This document shows, in pieces, positions 42,226-51,212 of a DNA stretch of 64,000 nt. Source of the DNA: Sediminibacterium ginsengisoli (GTDB lineage Bacteria > Bacteroidota > Bacteroidia > Chitinophagales > Chitinophagaceae); contig NZ_FUWH01000002.1 in NCBI RefSeq assembly GCF_900167075.1, positions 215,005 through 279,004 of the forward strand, written 5' to 3'. Within the stretch, counting starts at the first letter, position 1. The number at the start of each line of letters is the position of its first letter. The notes below the pieces were generated by a model, which searched no databases, had not been told where the DNA came from, and saw only the letters and a program-made list of their open reading frames with translations. The position numbers were made by a program, and so were the translations under genes.

Positions 42226-44121
42226 ATGCATTATGTTTCTGCCGAAGGGTTAACCAAGAGTTATGGCATCAACCCGCTTTTCAAGAATATTTCTTTTCAT
42301 ATCAACGAGGGCGACAAGATTGCACTGATCGCCCGGAATGGGGTAGGAAAATCAACGCTTCTGCGCATCCTGGCAGGTGCCGAAACACCAGATTCAGGTA
42401 AATTATGGATCCATAAAGATGTAACCGTTGCACTGTTTGAGCAGGACCCGAAGTTCGATGAGTATAAATCCGTACTTGAGAATATTTTTCATTTACAGCA
42501 TCCCGTGATCAAAGCTATACGCGCATACGAAGCAGCGGTAGAAGCGGAAGACGGGGCAAGGATAGCTGAAACGATCGATGTAATGAATGAACTCGGTGCC
42601 TGGGAATTTGAAGCAAAAGTAAAACAGATCCTTGGCAGGCTGAATATTCATCACCTGCAGCACCGGGTGAGTGATCTGAGCGGCGGCCAGCGCAAAAGGG
42701 TAGCGCTGGCAAAAACACTGATCGACCTGGGTTTTGAGCACCAGCATACCTTACTGATGATGGATGAGCCGACCAACCACCTCGATGTGGAAATGATCGA
42801 GTGGCTGGAGCATTATCTTTCCGCAGAGAATGTAACACTGCTGCTGGTAACCCACGACCGTTATTTCCTGGACGCTGTCTGCGATGAGATCTGGGAACTG
42901 GAGCGTGAGAACATGTATGTGTACAAGGGTGATTACGAGAACTACATGGAAAAAAAAGCAGCAAGGATCGAAAGCGAACAGGCCAGCATAGACAAGGCAA
43001 GGAACGAATACCGCAAAGAACTGGAGTGGATGCGCAAGCAACCCAAAGCGCGGACCACAAAAAGCAAAAGCAGGCAGGATAATTTCTATGATATAGAAGC
43101 CAAAGCCAAACAGAAGATCGAAGATGCACAGTTGCAGCTGCAGATGAAAATGAACAGGCTGGGCGGAAAGATCATCGAAATGAAAAAAGTATACAAATCC
43201 TTTGGAGACCTGGTGATCCTCAAAGGGTTCGATCATACTTTCAGTAAAGGCGAAAGGGTAGGGATCATTGGTAAGAATGGTGTTGGTAAATCAACTTTCC
43301 TGAACATATTACAACAACTGGAGCCGGCAGACAGTGGCAAGATCAACGTGGGTGAAACAGTTGTGTTCGGCAACTTTTCACAACAGGGGCTGGTGATCAA
43401 AGAAGACATGCGGGTGATAGAATATGTAAAAACTTTTGCAGAAAGTTTCCCGCTGGCAAAAGGCGGCAGCCTCAGTGCAGCACAGTTCCTGGAATTATTC
43501 CTTTTTCCGCCGGATAAACAGTATACCTATCTCTCATCGCTCAGCGGCGGCGAAAAAAAGCGTTTGCAATTACTCACCATCCTTTTCCGCAACCCGAACT
43601 TCCTGATCCTCGATGAGCCTACAAACGATCTCGATCTGCCTACACTGGCAGTGCTGGAAAGTTTCCTCAGCGAATACCAGGGTTGTGTGCTGATCGTTTC
43701 GCACGACCGTTATTTTATGGATCGTCTTGTAGATCATCTTTTTGTATTTGAAGGCGAAGGTGCTGTGCGCGATTTTCCCGGTAACTATACCCAATACAGG
43801 ATCTGGCTGAAGGAGCAGGAAGATAAAGGCAATGCCGTTCCCGTAAAACAACAGCAACAGCCGGTGAAAGAAGCTGTTGCTGAAACACCGGCACCGGTAG
43901 CAAAAAAGAAAATGAGCTTCAAGGAGAAAAGGGAGTTCGAAATGCTTGAAAAAGAAATGCCGCAGCTGGAAGCCGAGAAACAGGCAGTTGCAGAGAAAAT
44001 GAGCGCGGGTAACCTGCCTTTTGACGAATTGAGCAAGCTCAGCGCCCGCATGCAGGAGATCACCGATCTTCTCGAAGAGAAAGAATTCCGCTGGCTGGAG
44101 CTGAGTGAAATGACTGAATAA
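42226..44121 (+). CDS. ABC-F family ATPase (Uup-like)
   Basis: 631 residues: two ABC domains, no membrane part. NBD1 has ARNGVGKST, signature LSGGQRKR and Walker B LLMMDEPTNHLD; NBD2 has GKNGVGKST, LSGGEKKR and LILDEPTNDLD. The linker about 235-315 (KARNEYRKELEWMRKQPKA) is the P-site tRNA interaction motif-type helix pair. The C-terminus (about 555-631; KKMSFKEKREFEMLEKEMPQ) is the Uup-type coiled coil that binds DNA/ribosome. It acts on stalled ribosomes or in translation quality control; drug resistance is possible but not shown. Confidence 0.93.
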   Translation: MHYVSAEGLTKSYGINPLFKNISFHINEGDKIALIARNGVGKSTLLRILAGAETPDSGKLWIHKDVTVALFEQDPKFDEYKSVLENIFHLQHPVIKAIRAYEAAVEAEDGARIAETIDVMNELGAWEFEAKVKQILGRLNIHHLQHRVSDLSGGQRKRVALAKTLIDLGFEHQHTLLMMDEPTNHLDVEMIEWLEHYLSAENVTLLLVTHDRYFLDAVCDEIWELERENMYVYKGDYENYMEKKAARIESEQASIDKARNEYRKELEWMRKQPKARTTKSKSRQDNFYDIEAKAKQKIEDAQLQLQMKMNRLGGKIIEMKKVYKSFGDLVILKGFDHTFSKGERVGIIGKNGVGKSTFLNILQQLEPADSGKINVGETVVFGNFSQQGLVIKEDMRVIEYVKTFAESFPLAKGGSLSAAQFLELFLFPPDKQYTYLSSLSGGEKKRLQLLTILFRNPNFLILDEPTNDLDLPTLAVLESFLSEYQGCVLIVSHDRYFMDRLVDHLFVFEGEGAVRDFPGNYTQYRIWLKEQEDKGNAVPVKQQQQPVKEAVAETPAPVAKKKMSFKEKREFEMLEKEMPQLEAEKQAVAEKMSAGNLPFDELSKLSARMQEITDLLEEKEFRWLELSEMTE

Positions 44122-44126
44122 AAGAT

Positions 44127-44165
44127 CAATAAAAAAGGGCTTCATCTGAAAGCCCTTTTTTATTG
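44127..44165. terminator. Bidirectional intrinsic terminator
   Basis: 16-bp perfect stem CAATAAAAAAGGGCTT / AAGCCCTTTTTTATTG, 7-nt loop, between the ABC-F gene and the convergent VOC gene. Confidence 0.9.
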
Positions 44166-44172
44166 AATAGCA

Positions 44173-44568
44173 TCAAAGCATTTCTACAATCTGGATATTG
44201 TTCCCGCAGGTATCGTTGAAAACAGCAATTTTAACCGTTCCCATGGCAGTAGGTTTAACACTGAACTCAACCCCAAGACCCGAAAGACGCTCATACTCCT
44301 GTTCCACATCAGCTGCATTGAACTGTGTGTAAGGAATGCCAGCATCGAAAAGTGCTTTCTGGTAAACTTTAGCCGGCTCAAAATGGTTGGGTGCAGGCTC
44401 CAGCAGGATCTCTGTTCCATCCTGGTCTTCCTTGCTTACCACGGTTAACCACCGGCTGTGCTCGCTTAAAGGAACATCGACTTTTTTCAAAAAACCAAGT
44501 TTCTCAGTATAGAACTGCAATGCTTTTTCCTGATCCAGCACCGGAATGCTGACTACTTGTACTTTCAT
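44173..44568 (-). CDS. VOC/glyoxalase-fold protein
   Basis: 131 residues with the vicinal-oxygen-chelate beta-alpha-beta-beta-beta plan. The first half-site has VVSIPVLDQEKALQFYTEKLGF, and the closing strand is VKIAVFNDTCGNNIQIVEML. Members are dioxygenases, glyoxalases, or drug-binding proteins; no specific reaction is assignable. It is 47 bp downstream of the AraC-type regulator gene on the same strand, a pairing common in Bacteroidota, so the regulator may control it. Confidence 0.88.
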   Translation of the reverse strand: MKVQVVSIPVLDQEKALQFYTEKLGFLKKVDVPLSEHSRWLTVVSKEDQDGTEILLEPAPNHFEPAKVYQKALFDAGIPYTQFNAADVEQEYERLSGLGVEFSVKPTAMGTVKIAVFNDTCGNNIQIVEML

Positions 44569-44615
44569 CTTTTTTCATTTTAATTGATGCTGCTAAATTC
44601 TCTGAAAGTAGGTGG

Positions 44616-45005
44616 TCAGGATTTGTGAAAATTGCTTTTTTTCTGAAATTCGGCCGGTGTCATGCCCGTCCGTTGTTTGAATAAAGTGCAGAATGAGCTG
44701 GGGCTTTCGAAACCAATGTTGAAACAGGTCTCAGTTACGGTTGATCCTGCCATTAAATATTCTTTTGCTTTCGCGATCCGCCTGTCGGTAAGGTATTGCC
44801 CCGGCGTTTGACCATAATACCTTTTGAATAACCGCAGCAAATGAAATTTAGAAGTGAACCGCACATGCGAGAGCAGATCCAGGTTCAGTTCCTGATCGTA
44901 GTTGTTGTTAATATAATGACGCGTACCGATTACCGTATCGAGCTGCCCCTGGTTTCCATAACAGGCATTTTTTATCCGGGTTATTTCCTTGAGATAATAT
45001 GTCAT
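44616..45005 (-). CDS. AraC-family transcriptional regulator
   Basis: 129 residues from MTYYLKEITRIKNACYGNQG. An open frame reaches back to 45128 but that part (MPGGDEEVSTSLSG) has no family similarity. The AraC HTH spans about 30-125: NYDQELNLDLLSHVRFTSKFHLLRLFKRYYGQTPGQYLTDRRI, AGSTVTETCFNIGFESPSSFCTLFKQRTGMTPAEF. There is no N-terminal cupin or ligand domain, so it is a bare DNA-binding module. Likely controls the VOC gene behind it. Confidence 0.85.
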   Translation of the reverse strand: MTYYLKEITRIKNACYGNQGQLDTVIGTRHYINNNYDQELNLDLLSHVRFTSKFHLLRLFKRYYGQTPGQYLTDRRIAKAKEYLMAGSTVTETCFNIGFESPSSFCTLFKQRTGMTPAEFQKKSNFHKS

Positions 45006-45136
45006 GTTATTGTTTTGAAATGATACCCTAAGTTCAGACCATGAGCCATTGTAATGCCTCATGGTCTGAAGAAACAATATGGTATAGCCGGAAAGCGATG
45101 TGGAAACTTCCTCATCACCTCCAGGCAACGAAGGAG

Positions 45137-45571
45137 TTATCTGAAACTGATCAGTTCCACATCAAATATCAGTGTGCTGTTCGGTCCGATCTCAGCACTT
45201 ACCTGGCGTTCGCCGTATGCAAGATGGGGTGGAATGAAGAAACGGAATTTACTTCCCTGGGGCATCAGCTGTAAACCTTCGGTCCAGCCTTTGATCACCA
45301 TATTCAGCGGGAAAGAAGCCGGCCTGCCTCTCTGTACCGAACTGTCGAAGATCGTTCCGTTGATCAGCGTACCGTGATAATGACAGGTTACTTCATTGGT
45401 AGCTTTAGGCATCGGTCCTTCTGCCTGAACCAATACTTCATATTGAAGGCCGCTCGGTAATTCGGTCACTTCAGGCCTCTTTTTGTTTTCTGCAAGGAAA
45501 TCCTGTCCTGTTTTCAGATTAGCGGCTGCTTTTTCCGCTTTTAACTGTGCTAATTGATCTGCAACGCCCAT
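45137..45571 (-). CDS. FKBP-type peptidyl-prolyl cis-trans isomerase
   Basis: 144 residues. A short helical N-terminus (MGVADQLAQLKAEKAAANLKTGQDFLAENKKRPEV) leads into one FKBP domain: VTCHYHGTLINGTIFDSSVQRGRPASFPLNMVIKGWTEGLQLMPQGSKFRFFIPPHLAYGERQVSAEIGPNSTLIFDVELIS. All core residues for prolyl isomerisation (Y, F, D, V-I-W, Y, F) are present. No signal peptide, so it is cytoplasmic. The N-terminal helix resembles the FkpA/Mip dimerisation part. Confidence 0.93.
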   Translation of the reverse strand: MGVADQLAQLKAEKAAANLKTGQDFLAENKKRPEVTELPSGLQYEVLVQAEGPMPKATNEVTCHYHGTLINGTIFDSSVQRGRPASFPLNMVIKGWTEGLQLMPQGSKFRFFIPPHLAYGERQVSAEIGPNSTLIFDVELISFR

Positions 45572-45649
45572 TTCTTTTTATTGTAAAAATACAAAATGGC
45601 GGGTTATACAGCGAAAAACAAGGTTTATTAACCTTAATTAACTAAGGAA

Positions 45650-45682
45650 ATAGTTTATAAACTATATTATTAGTTATAATTG
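45650..45682 (+). promoter_or_regulatory. Palindrome and promoter of the GLPGLI operon
   Basis: 16-bp perfect palindrome ATAGTTTATAAACTAT at 45650-45665. TATAATTG at 45675-45682 is a 7/8 -7 box and TTTA (45654-45657), inside the palindrome, sits at -33. A regulator bound here would block or replace the -33 contact. ATG is at 45702. Confidence 0.45.
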
Positions 45683-45701
45683 TATTGCTAAAACATACGC
45701 T

Positions 45702-46526
45702 ATGAAAAAAATATCCACCCAGTTGCTGATCGGTTTTATGATCACAGCTTCCATCCAGGCCCAGAAAAAAGATACGGCTATCGCAACGGCCCATTACCTG
45801 TTCTCGCATATGCGGGATACCACCCAGCCAACAGATATCTATACGGAGAATATGATATTATACCTCGGTTCTTCTTCCAGCCTGTTCCAGAGTTATGACC
45901 GGATCACTTCTATGAAAGAACAGGCAGCCAAATTTGAACAGATGTCGCGCTCGGGCGGGCCGATACATATAGATATGAGGGGGGTTAAAATGGGGTCGGC
46001 AACTTCTTTTTATAAGGATTACAACACCGCTGAAGTGTTCACGGTTGAAAAAGTGGTGCAGGAATACCTGATCCAGGATTCTTTTCCGCAGATCAGCTGG
46101 ACCATTGGTACAGAAAAGAAAAAGATCAATGGTATCGATTGTCAGAATGCAGTGGCCACTTTCAAAGGCCGCACGTATGAAGCCTGGTTTGCGCCGCAGT
46201 TACCTTACAGCAATGGGCCATGGAAACTGGGCGGACTGCCCGGGCTGATCATTGAAGCGAGCGATACAAAAAAGCAGGTGATGTTCAGTCTTACTTCCTT
46301 TGAAGACAGCCGTGATAAACAGATCACATTCGGGCCACCCGATAATGCTATCAAAACCACCGCCAGGGAATTTAAACGTATGCGCGATGCTACCATAAAA
46401 AATACCGCAGCAGCGATGGGCTTAGGTGCTGTTGAAGGTGTTACCGGTTCTGTGAAAATCTCATCGGTAAGCACACCAGGTACTAAAAAACAAATGAATA
46501 ACCCGGTTGAACTGTCTAACAAATAG
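45702..46526 (+). CDS. GLPGLI-family exported protein
   Basis: 274 residues, signal peptide MKKISTQLLIGFMITASIQAQ. The family motif GLPGLIIEASD is at about residue 178, preceded by KINGIDCQNAVATFKGRTYEAWFAPQLPYSNGPWKLG. GLPGLI proteins are periplasmic or surface proteins of unknown function; in Bacteroidota they are typically encoded just before a TonB-dependent receptor-like gene, as here (gap 7 bp). Confidence 0.93.
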   Translation: MKKISTQLLIGFMITASIQAQKKDTAIATAHYLFSHMRDTTQPTDIYTENMILYLGSSSSLFQSYDRITSMKEQAAKFEQMSRSGGPIHIDMRGVKMGSATSFYKDYNTAEVFTVEKVVQEYLIQDSFPQISWTIGTEKKKINGIDCQNAVATFKGRTYEAWFAPQLPYSNGPWKLGGLPGLIIEASDTKKQVMFSLTSFEDSRDKQITFGPPDNAIKTTAREFKRMRDATIKNTAAAMGLGAVEGVTGSVKISSVSTPGTKKQMNNPVELSNK

Positions 46527-46533
46527 TGCTAGT

Positions 46534-49203
46534 ATGATCAAGTACCTGTTTACCCAGATCTGCTTTTTATTGGTATGTGCTGTAACAGCCCAGCCTTTTG
46601 TTCAGGGTAAAGTAACCGGCCCTGATAATCGTCCGCTGCCGATGGTAAGTATTACCCTTACCCGTAATGCCGACGGTCCAGTTCTGGCTTTTGCCATCAC
46701 CAATACGGCGGGCCTTTACCAGGTCGCTTATAATAAAGGCGGCTCGGACAGTCTCTGGCTGCATGCGAACATCATGGGATTCAAAAAAGAATCAAGGCAA
46801 CTGAATGGTGCAAAACAGCTGGATTTTATCCTGGAAAGTGCGATCACCCGTTTGCCGGAAGTGACAGTGAAGAATAAAACAGCGCCGATCATCGGCCGGC
46901 AGGATACGGTGAATTACGATGTGGCATCTTTTAAAGACCCGCAGGACAGAACGATAGGTGATGTGATCAGGAAACTGCCCGGCGTTGAAATGGATGCGAA
47001 TGGCAAGATCAAATACCAGGGCAAGCCTATATCGCATTTTTACATCGATGGAGATGATCTGCTGGACAGCAGGTATAATATTGCAACCAGGAGCCTGCCC
47101 GAGGATATGGTTTCCAAGGTGCAGGTGCTGGAAAACCATCAGCCGATCAAAGCATTGAAAGATGTGTTGTACAGCGATAAACCCGCGATGAACCTGATCA
47201 TGAAAGACAAAGCGCGGCTGAAAATTTCAGGTCAGGGAGACGCCGCATTCGGAACACCCGGTCTGTATAATGTAACGGCCAATACCATGATGTTTAAGAA
47301 AGCGGTAAAATTCATCAATTATTATAAGCTGAATAATACAGGTACAGACCTGGCTGAAGATGTGATCATGCATAATCTGTCTGACATGCTGAACAACGTG
47401 GGCAGCACGCCACCGCCATCCCTATTGAATGTCAGCGGTGCAGGCACCCCGGATATCAGCAAGAAAAGACATCTTTTCAACAACAGCGGCTTGCTGAATA
47501 TCAATGATCTTGTGAAGCTGAACAACGACTGGCAGCTCAGGATCAACAGCTATTACCTGCATGATAAACAATACCGCAATTCTTCATTAAGCAATACCTA
47601 TTATCTGCCTGGCGATACCATCCGTTACAGTGAAAAGCAGGACAGCCGTTACAGCACCAATAACTTTGCCATGCAATGGACGCTAACTGCAAATAAGCCC
47701 GGTTATTACCTCAACAATGTTACGCTCATCGAGAATGAGCCAACAACAACCGTTGCAGCCATGCAGGCAACTACGGCCAGTCATGTTGATCAGCGATTGT
47801 CCGGCACTTTGACCAATATTTCGAATCAGCTCAATTACATGAAAGTGCTGCGGAACAAACAGGTGCTGGATCTTTTTTCTTATGTAAGCAATACCAATAA
47901 TCCTGCTACGCTTCGCGTGGATCCGGGATTGTATGCAGGCAAATTCAATAACGGCAACCCTTACGAAGCGCTCGTGCAGACTGTGAATGTTCCTACTTTC
48001 TATACCAATGAATATGTGAGTTTAAAGATCGCTGCGGGCAACTGGCAGCAATCCTATAAAGCCGGGTTCAGCTACCAGCAGCAGCAGCTGAACAGTCAGT
48101 TGGATATTATACAAATGGGCGGGGGGCAGAGTCCGGTGGCCGACAGTTTTAAGAACGCATTGCACTGGAACCGCCGGAACCTGTACGCTGCAGCAGAATA
48201 TACTTACACGAAACAGAAATTACAGCTGTCGTTCAATTTTTTACTCAATAATGAGTATACACGTTATACAACTGGTCAGAAGGAATACGAACTCAATGCA
48301 TTTCCATTCAGACCTTATACAAGGATCCGGTACCAGGTTGGTAAAGAAAGTTACCTGACCGGTTCTTATGCCATGAATAATACCAGGGGCAATATTGATA
48401 ATGTTTATGATGGTTACCTGATGAAGAACTACCGGGATTTCAATGCAAGCGGCGAACTGATACCGGTGAACCTGCAGCATAATATCAGCGGTTATTACAC
48501 ATTCAGGAATTCATTAAAGATACTTTTCGCATCTGCGTCCCTGGCGTATTCTTTTAACAAGACCAATACTATTACGGATTCACGTCTGTCTGATATTGCA
48601 CAACAGGCGAGATTGCTGGAAATGGATAACCGTACCAGCAGCATTACGTTCGCAGGAAATATCAGCAAATATCTATTTGCCCTCCGCACAACTATCGGCA
48701 TTAAATCCAGCTGGCGGCAGTCTACATTTAACCAGCTGCAGAATGGCAATCTGTTACAATACCGGAACAGTAACCTGATGCTTGGAGGCGGTGTCAATTC
48801 CAAAATAACATCCTGGCTGGGACTGATCTATAACGGATCTTATGTTACATCCCGCAATACACCGTTGAGTGCCTCCAAATCAAATACGGCATCGCCGGCT
48901 GCGATCAAATGGCAGCATAACGGTGAAGCGAACGTCACATTTGGCAAGCAGGTTTACTTCAAGGCAAGCGGGGAATACTATTCTTACCGTCTTCCGGGCA
49001 TGCAGATCAACGGCTACCTGTTCATGGATGTCACCCTTACCTGGAAGATCAATAAATGGAAAACAGACCTGGAGCTTACGATGAATAATATCACCAATAC
49101 GGATACGTACAGCACTTTATCGCTTTCATCCAACAATATCAGTGAAAGTGTATATACGATCAGGCCGAGGATGTTCCTGGCAAAATTCCTTTACAGTTTT
49201 TAG
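46534..49203 (+). CDS. Outer-membrane receptor-like barrel with CarboxypepD_reg-like N-domain
   Basis: 889 residues from MIKYLFTQICFLLVCAVTAQ (signal peptide), 7 bp after the GLPGLI stop. Residues about 20-105 form the carboxypeptidase-regulatory-like beta-sandwich (QGKVTGPDNRPLPMVSITLTR), then a plug-like region (PIIGRQDTVNYDVASFKDPQDRTIGDVIRKLPGVEMDANGKIKYQGKPISHFYIDGDD) and a large beta barrel to residue 889 ending FLAKFLYSF. The plug and barrel resemble TonB-dependent receptors, though no TonB box is obvious. It probably exports or imports a polymer/metal complex together with the GLPGLI protein. Confidence 0.88.
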   Translation: MIKYLFTQICFLLVCAVTAQPFVQGKVTGPDNRPLPMVSITLTRNADGPVLAFAITNTAGLYQVAYNKGGSDSLWLHANIMGFKKESRQLNGAKQLDFILESAITRLPEVTVKNKTAPIIGRQDTVNYDVASFKDPQDRTIGDVIRKLPGVEMDANGKIKYQGKPISHFYIDGDDLLDSRYNIATRSLPEDMVSKVQVLENHQPIKALKDVLYSDKPAMNLIMKDKARLKISGQGDAAFGTPGLYNVTANTMMFKKAVKFINYYKLNNTGTDLAEDVIMHNLSDMLNNVGSTPPPSLLNVSGAGTPDISKKRHLFNNSGLLNINDLVKLNNDWQLRINSYYLHDKQYRNSSLSNTYYLPGDTIRYSEKQDSRYSTNNFAMQWTLTANKPGYYLNNVTLIENEPTTTVAAMQATTASHVDQRLSGTLTNISNQLNYMKVLRNKQVLDLFSYVSNTNNPATLRVDPGLYAGKFNNGNPYEALVQTVNVPTFYTNEYVSLKIAAGNWQQSYKAGFSYQQQQLNSQLDIIQMGGGQSPVADSFKNALHWNRRNLYAAAEYTYTKQKLQLSFNFLLNNEYTRYTTGQKEYELNAFPFRPYTRIRYQVGKESYLTGSYAMNNTRGNIDNVYDGYLMKNYRDFNASGELIPVNLQHNISGYYTFRNSLKILFASASLAYSFNKTNTITDSRLSDIAQQARLLEMDNRTSSITFAGNISKYLFALRTTIGIKSSWRQSTFNQLQNGNLLQYRNSNLMLGGGVNSKITSWLGLIYNGSYVTSRNTPLSASKSNTASPAAIKWQHNGEANVTFGKQVYFKASGEYYSYRLPGMQINGYLFMDVTLTWKINKWKTDLELTMNNITNTDTYSTLSLSSNNISESVYTIRPRMFLAKFLYSF

Positions 49204-50591
49204 AGCAGCAGACCCTGGAGGAAAAGATAAGCAAAGCTGAAATAGATGATCAGGCCTGTAACGTCTACCAGCGTGGCTACAAACGGTGCAGATGATACGG
49301 CAGGGTCGGCGCCCAGTTTTTTAAGCATGATGGGCAGCATCGATCCGGAAAGTGTTCCCCAGAGTACAACGCCCACAAGAGAAAAACCAACTGTTGCCGC
49401 AATCATCATCCAGTGTGGTCCGTATAACTGAGGAGCAATGGAATGCCATACGGCAACGCGTATAAAACCAATGATACCAAGTACAGCACCGAGGAGCATT
49501 CCGCTGGATAATTCCCTGCGTAATACACGCCACCAGTCGGAAATGGTGATCTCGCCCACTGCCATGGCCTGGATAATAAGGGTAGAAGCCTGCGAGCCGC
49601 TGTTACCGCCGCTGGAAATGATCAGTGGAACGAACAGGGCCAGCACCACGGCTTTTGCGATCTCGTCTTCAAAATAACCCATCGCTGTTGCGGTAAGCAT
49701 CTCGCCGAGAAAAAGCACTACCAGCCAGCCGATCCGTTTGCGGAATAATTTTAATAGAGGTATATCGAGGTAGGGCTCATCGAGGGCTTCCGTACCTCCC
49801 ATTTTCTGCATGTCTTCGCTGAACTCTTCATTGGCTACCCATAACATATCATCGATGGTAACAATGCCGAGCAGGATATTGTTGTCATCAACAACAGGTA
49901 ACGCAACGCGGTTGTTCATCTTGAATACCTGGCCTGCATACTCCTGGTCGTCGTTCACATTCAGGGATACCACGCGCCCGTCTATGATTTCGTGGAGTTT
50001 CTTTTCGGGCGATGCGAGGATCACGTCCCTGATCCTGATATCATCCAGCAGTTCTCCTTTTTCATCGATCACATAGATCACATCTACGGTCTCACTGTTC
50101 TTACCATGTTTACGGATCGTACTGAAAACCTCGGTTACGGTATTGTGTGCATAAACGTAAACATAGTCGGGCGTCATCAGCCTGCCCACACTGTCTTCGG
50201 GGTAACCCAGCATGGATAATGTAATGCGGATCTCTTCCGGATCGAGAAGTTTGATCAGGTCCCTGATGGCGGCTTTCGGCAGCTCTTCCAGGAAGTCTGT
50301 GCGGTCATCGGCAGGTAATTCATTGAGCAGTTCTGCTGTTTTGGCGGAGGGCAGCTCTTTAACAATGTCTTTCTGCTGCGCGATGTCCAGGATCTTGAAA
50401 ACGCTGGCAGCCCGGTGAATGGCCATATTGGCAACGATCTGAGACTCATACTCGGGATACTCATTGATCAGTTCCGCCACATCGCTGATATTCTGGTGAT
50501 CAAGGAATTCCCTGATCGCCAGCTTATCTTCTTTCGCGATAAGCGCTTCAAATTGCTCATTGAGCCCGGGTTGTTCCAGTTCGAGTGACAT
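49200..50591 (-). CDS. mgtE: Magnesium transporter MgtE
   Basis: 463 residues in the full MgtE arrangement: superhelical N-domain (about 1-140; ELPADDRTDFLEELPKAAIRDLI), two CBS domains (about 140-265; MTPDYVYVYAHNTVTEVF, VVSLNVNDDQEYAGQVF), and five C-terminal TM helices (about 285-460) with SSGGNSGSQASTLIIQAMAVGEI, the pore motif. It is a Mg2+-gated channel in the inner membrane. The CBS/N domains close the pore at high cellular Mg2+. It converges with the receptor gene with a 4-bp overlap. Confidence 0.95.
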   Translation of the reverse strand: MSLELEQPGLNEQFEALIAKEDKLAIREFLDHQNISDVAELINEYPEYESQIVANMAIHRAASVFKILDIAQQKDIVKELPSAKTAELLNELPADDRTDFLEELPKAAIRDLIKLLDPEEIRITLSMLGYPEDSVGRLMTPDYVYVYAHNTVTEVFSTIRKHGKNSETVDVIYVIDEKGELLDDIRIRDVILASPEKKLHEIIDGRVVSLNVNDDQEYAGQVFKMNNRVALPVVDDNNILLGIVTIDDMLWVANEEFSEDMQKMGGTEALDEPYLDIPLLKLFRKRIGWLVVLFLGEMLTATAMGYFEDEIAKAVVLALFVPLIISSGGNSGSQASTLIIQAMAVGEITISDWWRVLRRELSSGMLLGAVLGIIGFIRVAVWHSIAPQLYGPHWMMIAATVGFSLVGVVLWGTLSGSMLPIMLKKLGADPAVSSAPFVATLVDVTGLIIYFSFAYLFLQGLLL

Positions 50592-50674
50592 GGCTGCAAT
50601 TTAAGGAGAATGTTCATTTATTGACATGCAGGGCACGTGTTTGTTATATGATATTTGAACCGTAGCTTGCGCCT

Positions 50675-51058
50675 ATGCTATTACCCTGCCTGACCATTGC
50701 CCCTTCCGGAGACCGCGGCCGCGGCGTATTTACGACCGAACCCCTGGCCTCAGGTACCATTATCGAAATCTCTCCCGTGCTGGTGCTCGACCCGGAAGAA
50801 CGTGCACATGCAGAAAAGACCATGCTCTTCGATTATATCTTCGAATGGGGTGATGATTATAAAAGCGCCTGTGTGGCACTCGGTTACCTTTCCATGTACA
50901 ATCATTCCTATTCCGCCAACTGCCTGTACGAAATGGATTATGAATCCGAAACCATACGGATCACTACAGTAAAAGATGTTGCTGCGGGCGAAGAACTGTT
51001 TATCAATTACAACGCCGATCCTGACGAAACAAAACCGATCTGGTTTGAGGCAAAATAA
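50675..51058 (+). CDS. SET-domain protein lysine methyltransferase-like
   Basis: 127 residues comprising little more than a SET domain: RGVFTTEPLASGTIIEISPVLVL, YLSMYNHSYSANCLYEM (the NHS motif, AdoMet pocket) and VAAGEELFINYNADP (ELFINY, catalytic Tyr). SET proteins methylate lysines; bacterial members have few known targets. There are no pre- or post-SET cysteines. It stands alone. Confidence 0.88.
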   Translation: MLLPCLTIAPSGDRGRGVFTTEPLASGTIIEISPVLVLDPEERAHAEKTMLFDYIFEWGDDYKSACVALGYLSMYNHSYSANCLYEMDYESETIRITTVKDVAAGEELFINYNADPDETKPIWFEAK

Positions 51059-51127
51059 GCGGCACAAAAAAGGGGCGCATTGCTGCAACCCCTTGTCCAA
51101 ACCTAAAATGAAAAGATAATAAAACCA

Positions 51128-51208
51128 CCATACGGAAAGCCCGAAAGTCAACTGGTCATTCAATTCCGCTGTTATTCATCTTCCGGTCTTCCGGGTTTTT
51201 CCGTATGG
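51128..51208. terminator. Long inverted repeat between convergent SET and tolC genes
   Basis: CCATACGGAAA (51128-51138) pairs perfectly with TTTCCGTATGG (51198-51208), with an inner CCCG/CGGG extension; the loop is about 48 nt. It may end transcripts from both sides, or mark an RNA processing site; it has no clean U-tract. Confidence 0.45.
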
Positions 51209-51212
51209 AGGA

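Noticed and set aside
45006..45128. Longer start of the AraC-type regulator
   Set aside because: No family similarity in the extra residues, and the shorter start fits the family's N-terminus.
50631..50640. CACGTG near 50637 as a parS-like site
   Set aside because: Flanks do not match the parS 16-mer arms; only the central hexamer is shared.
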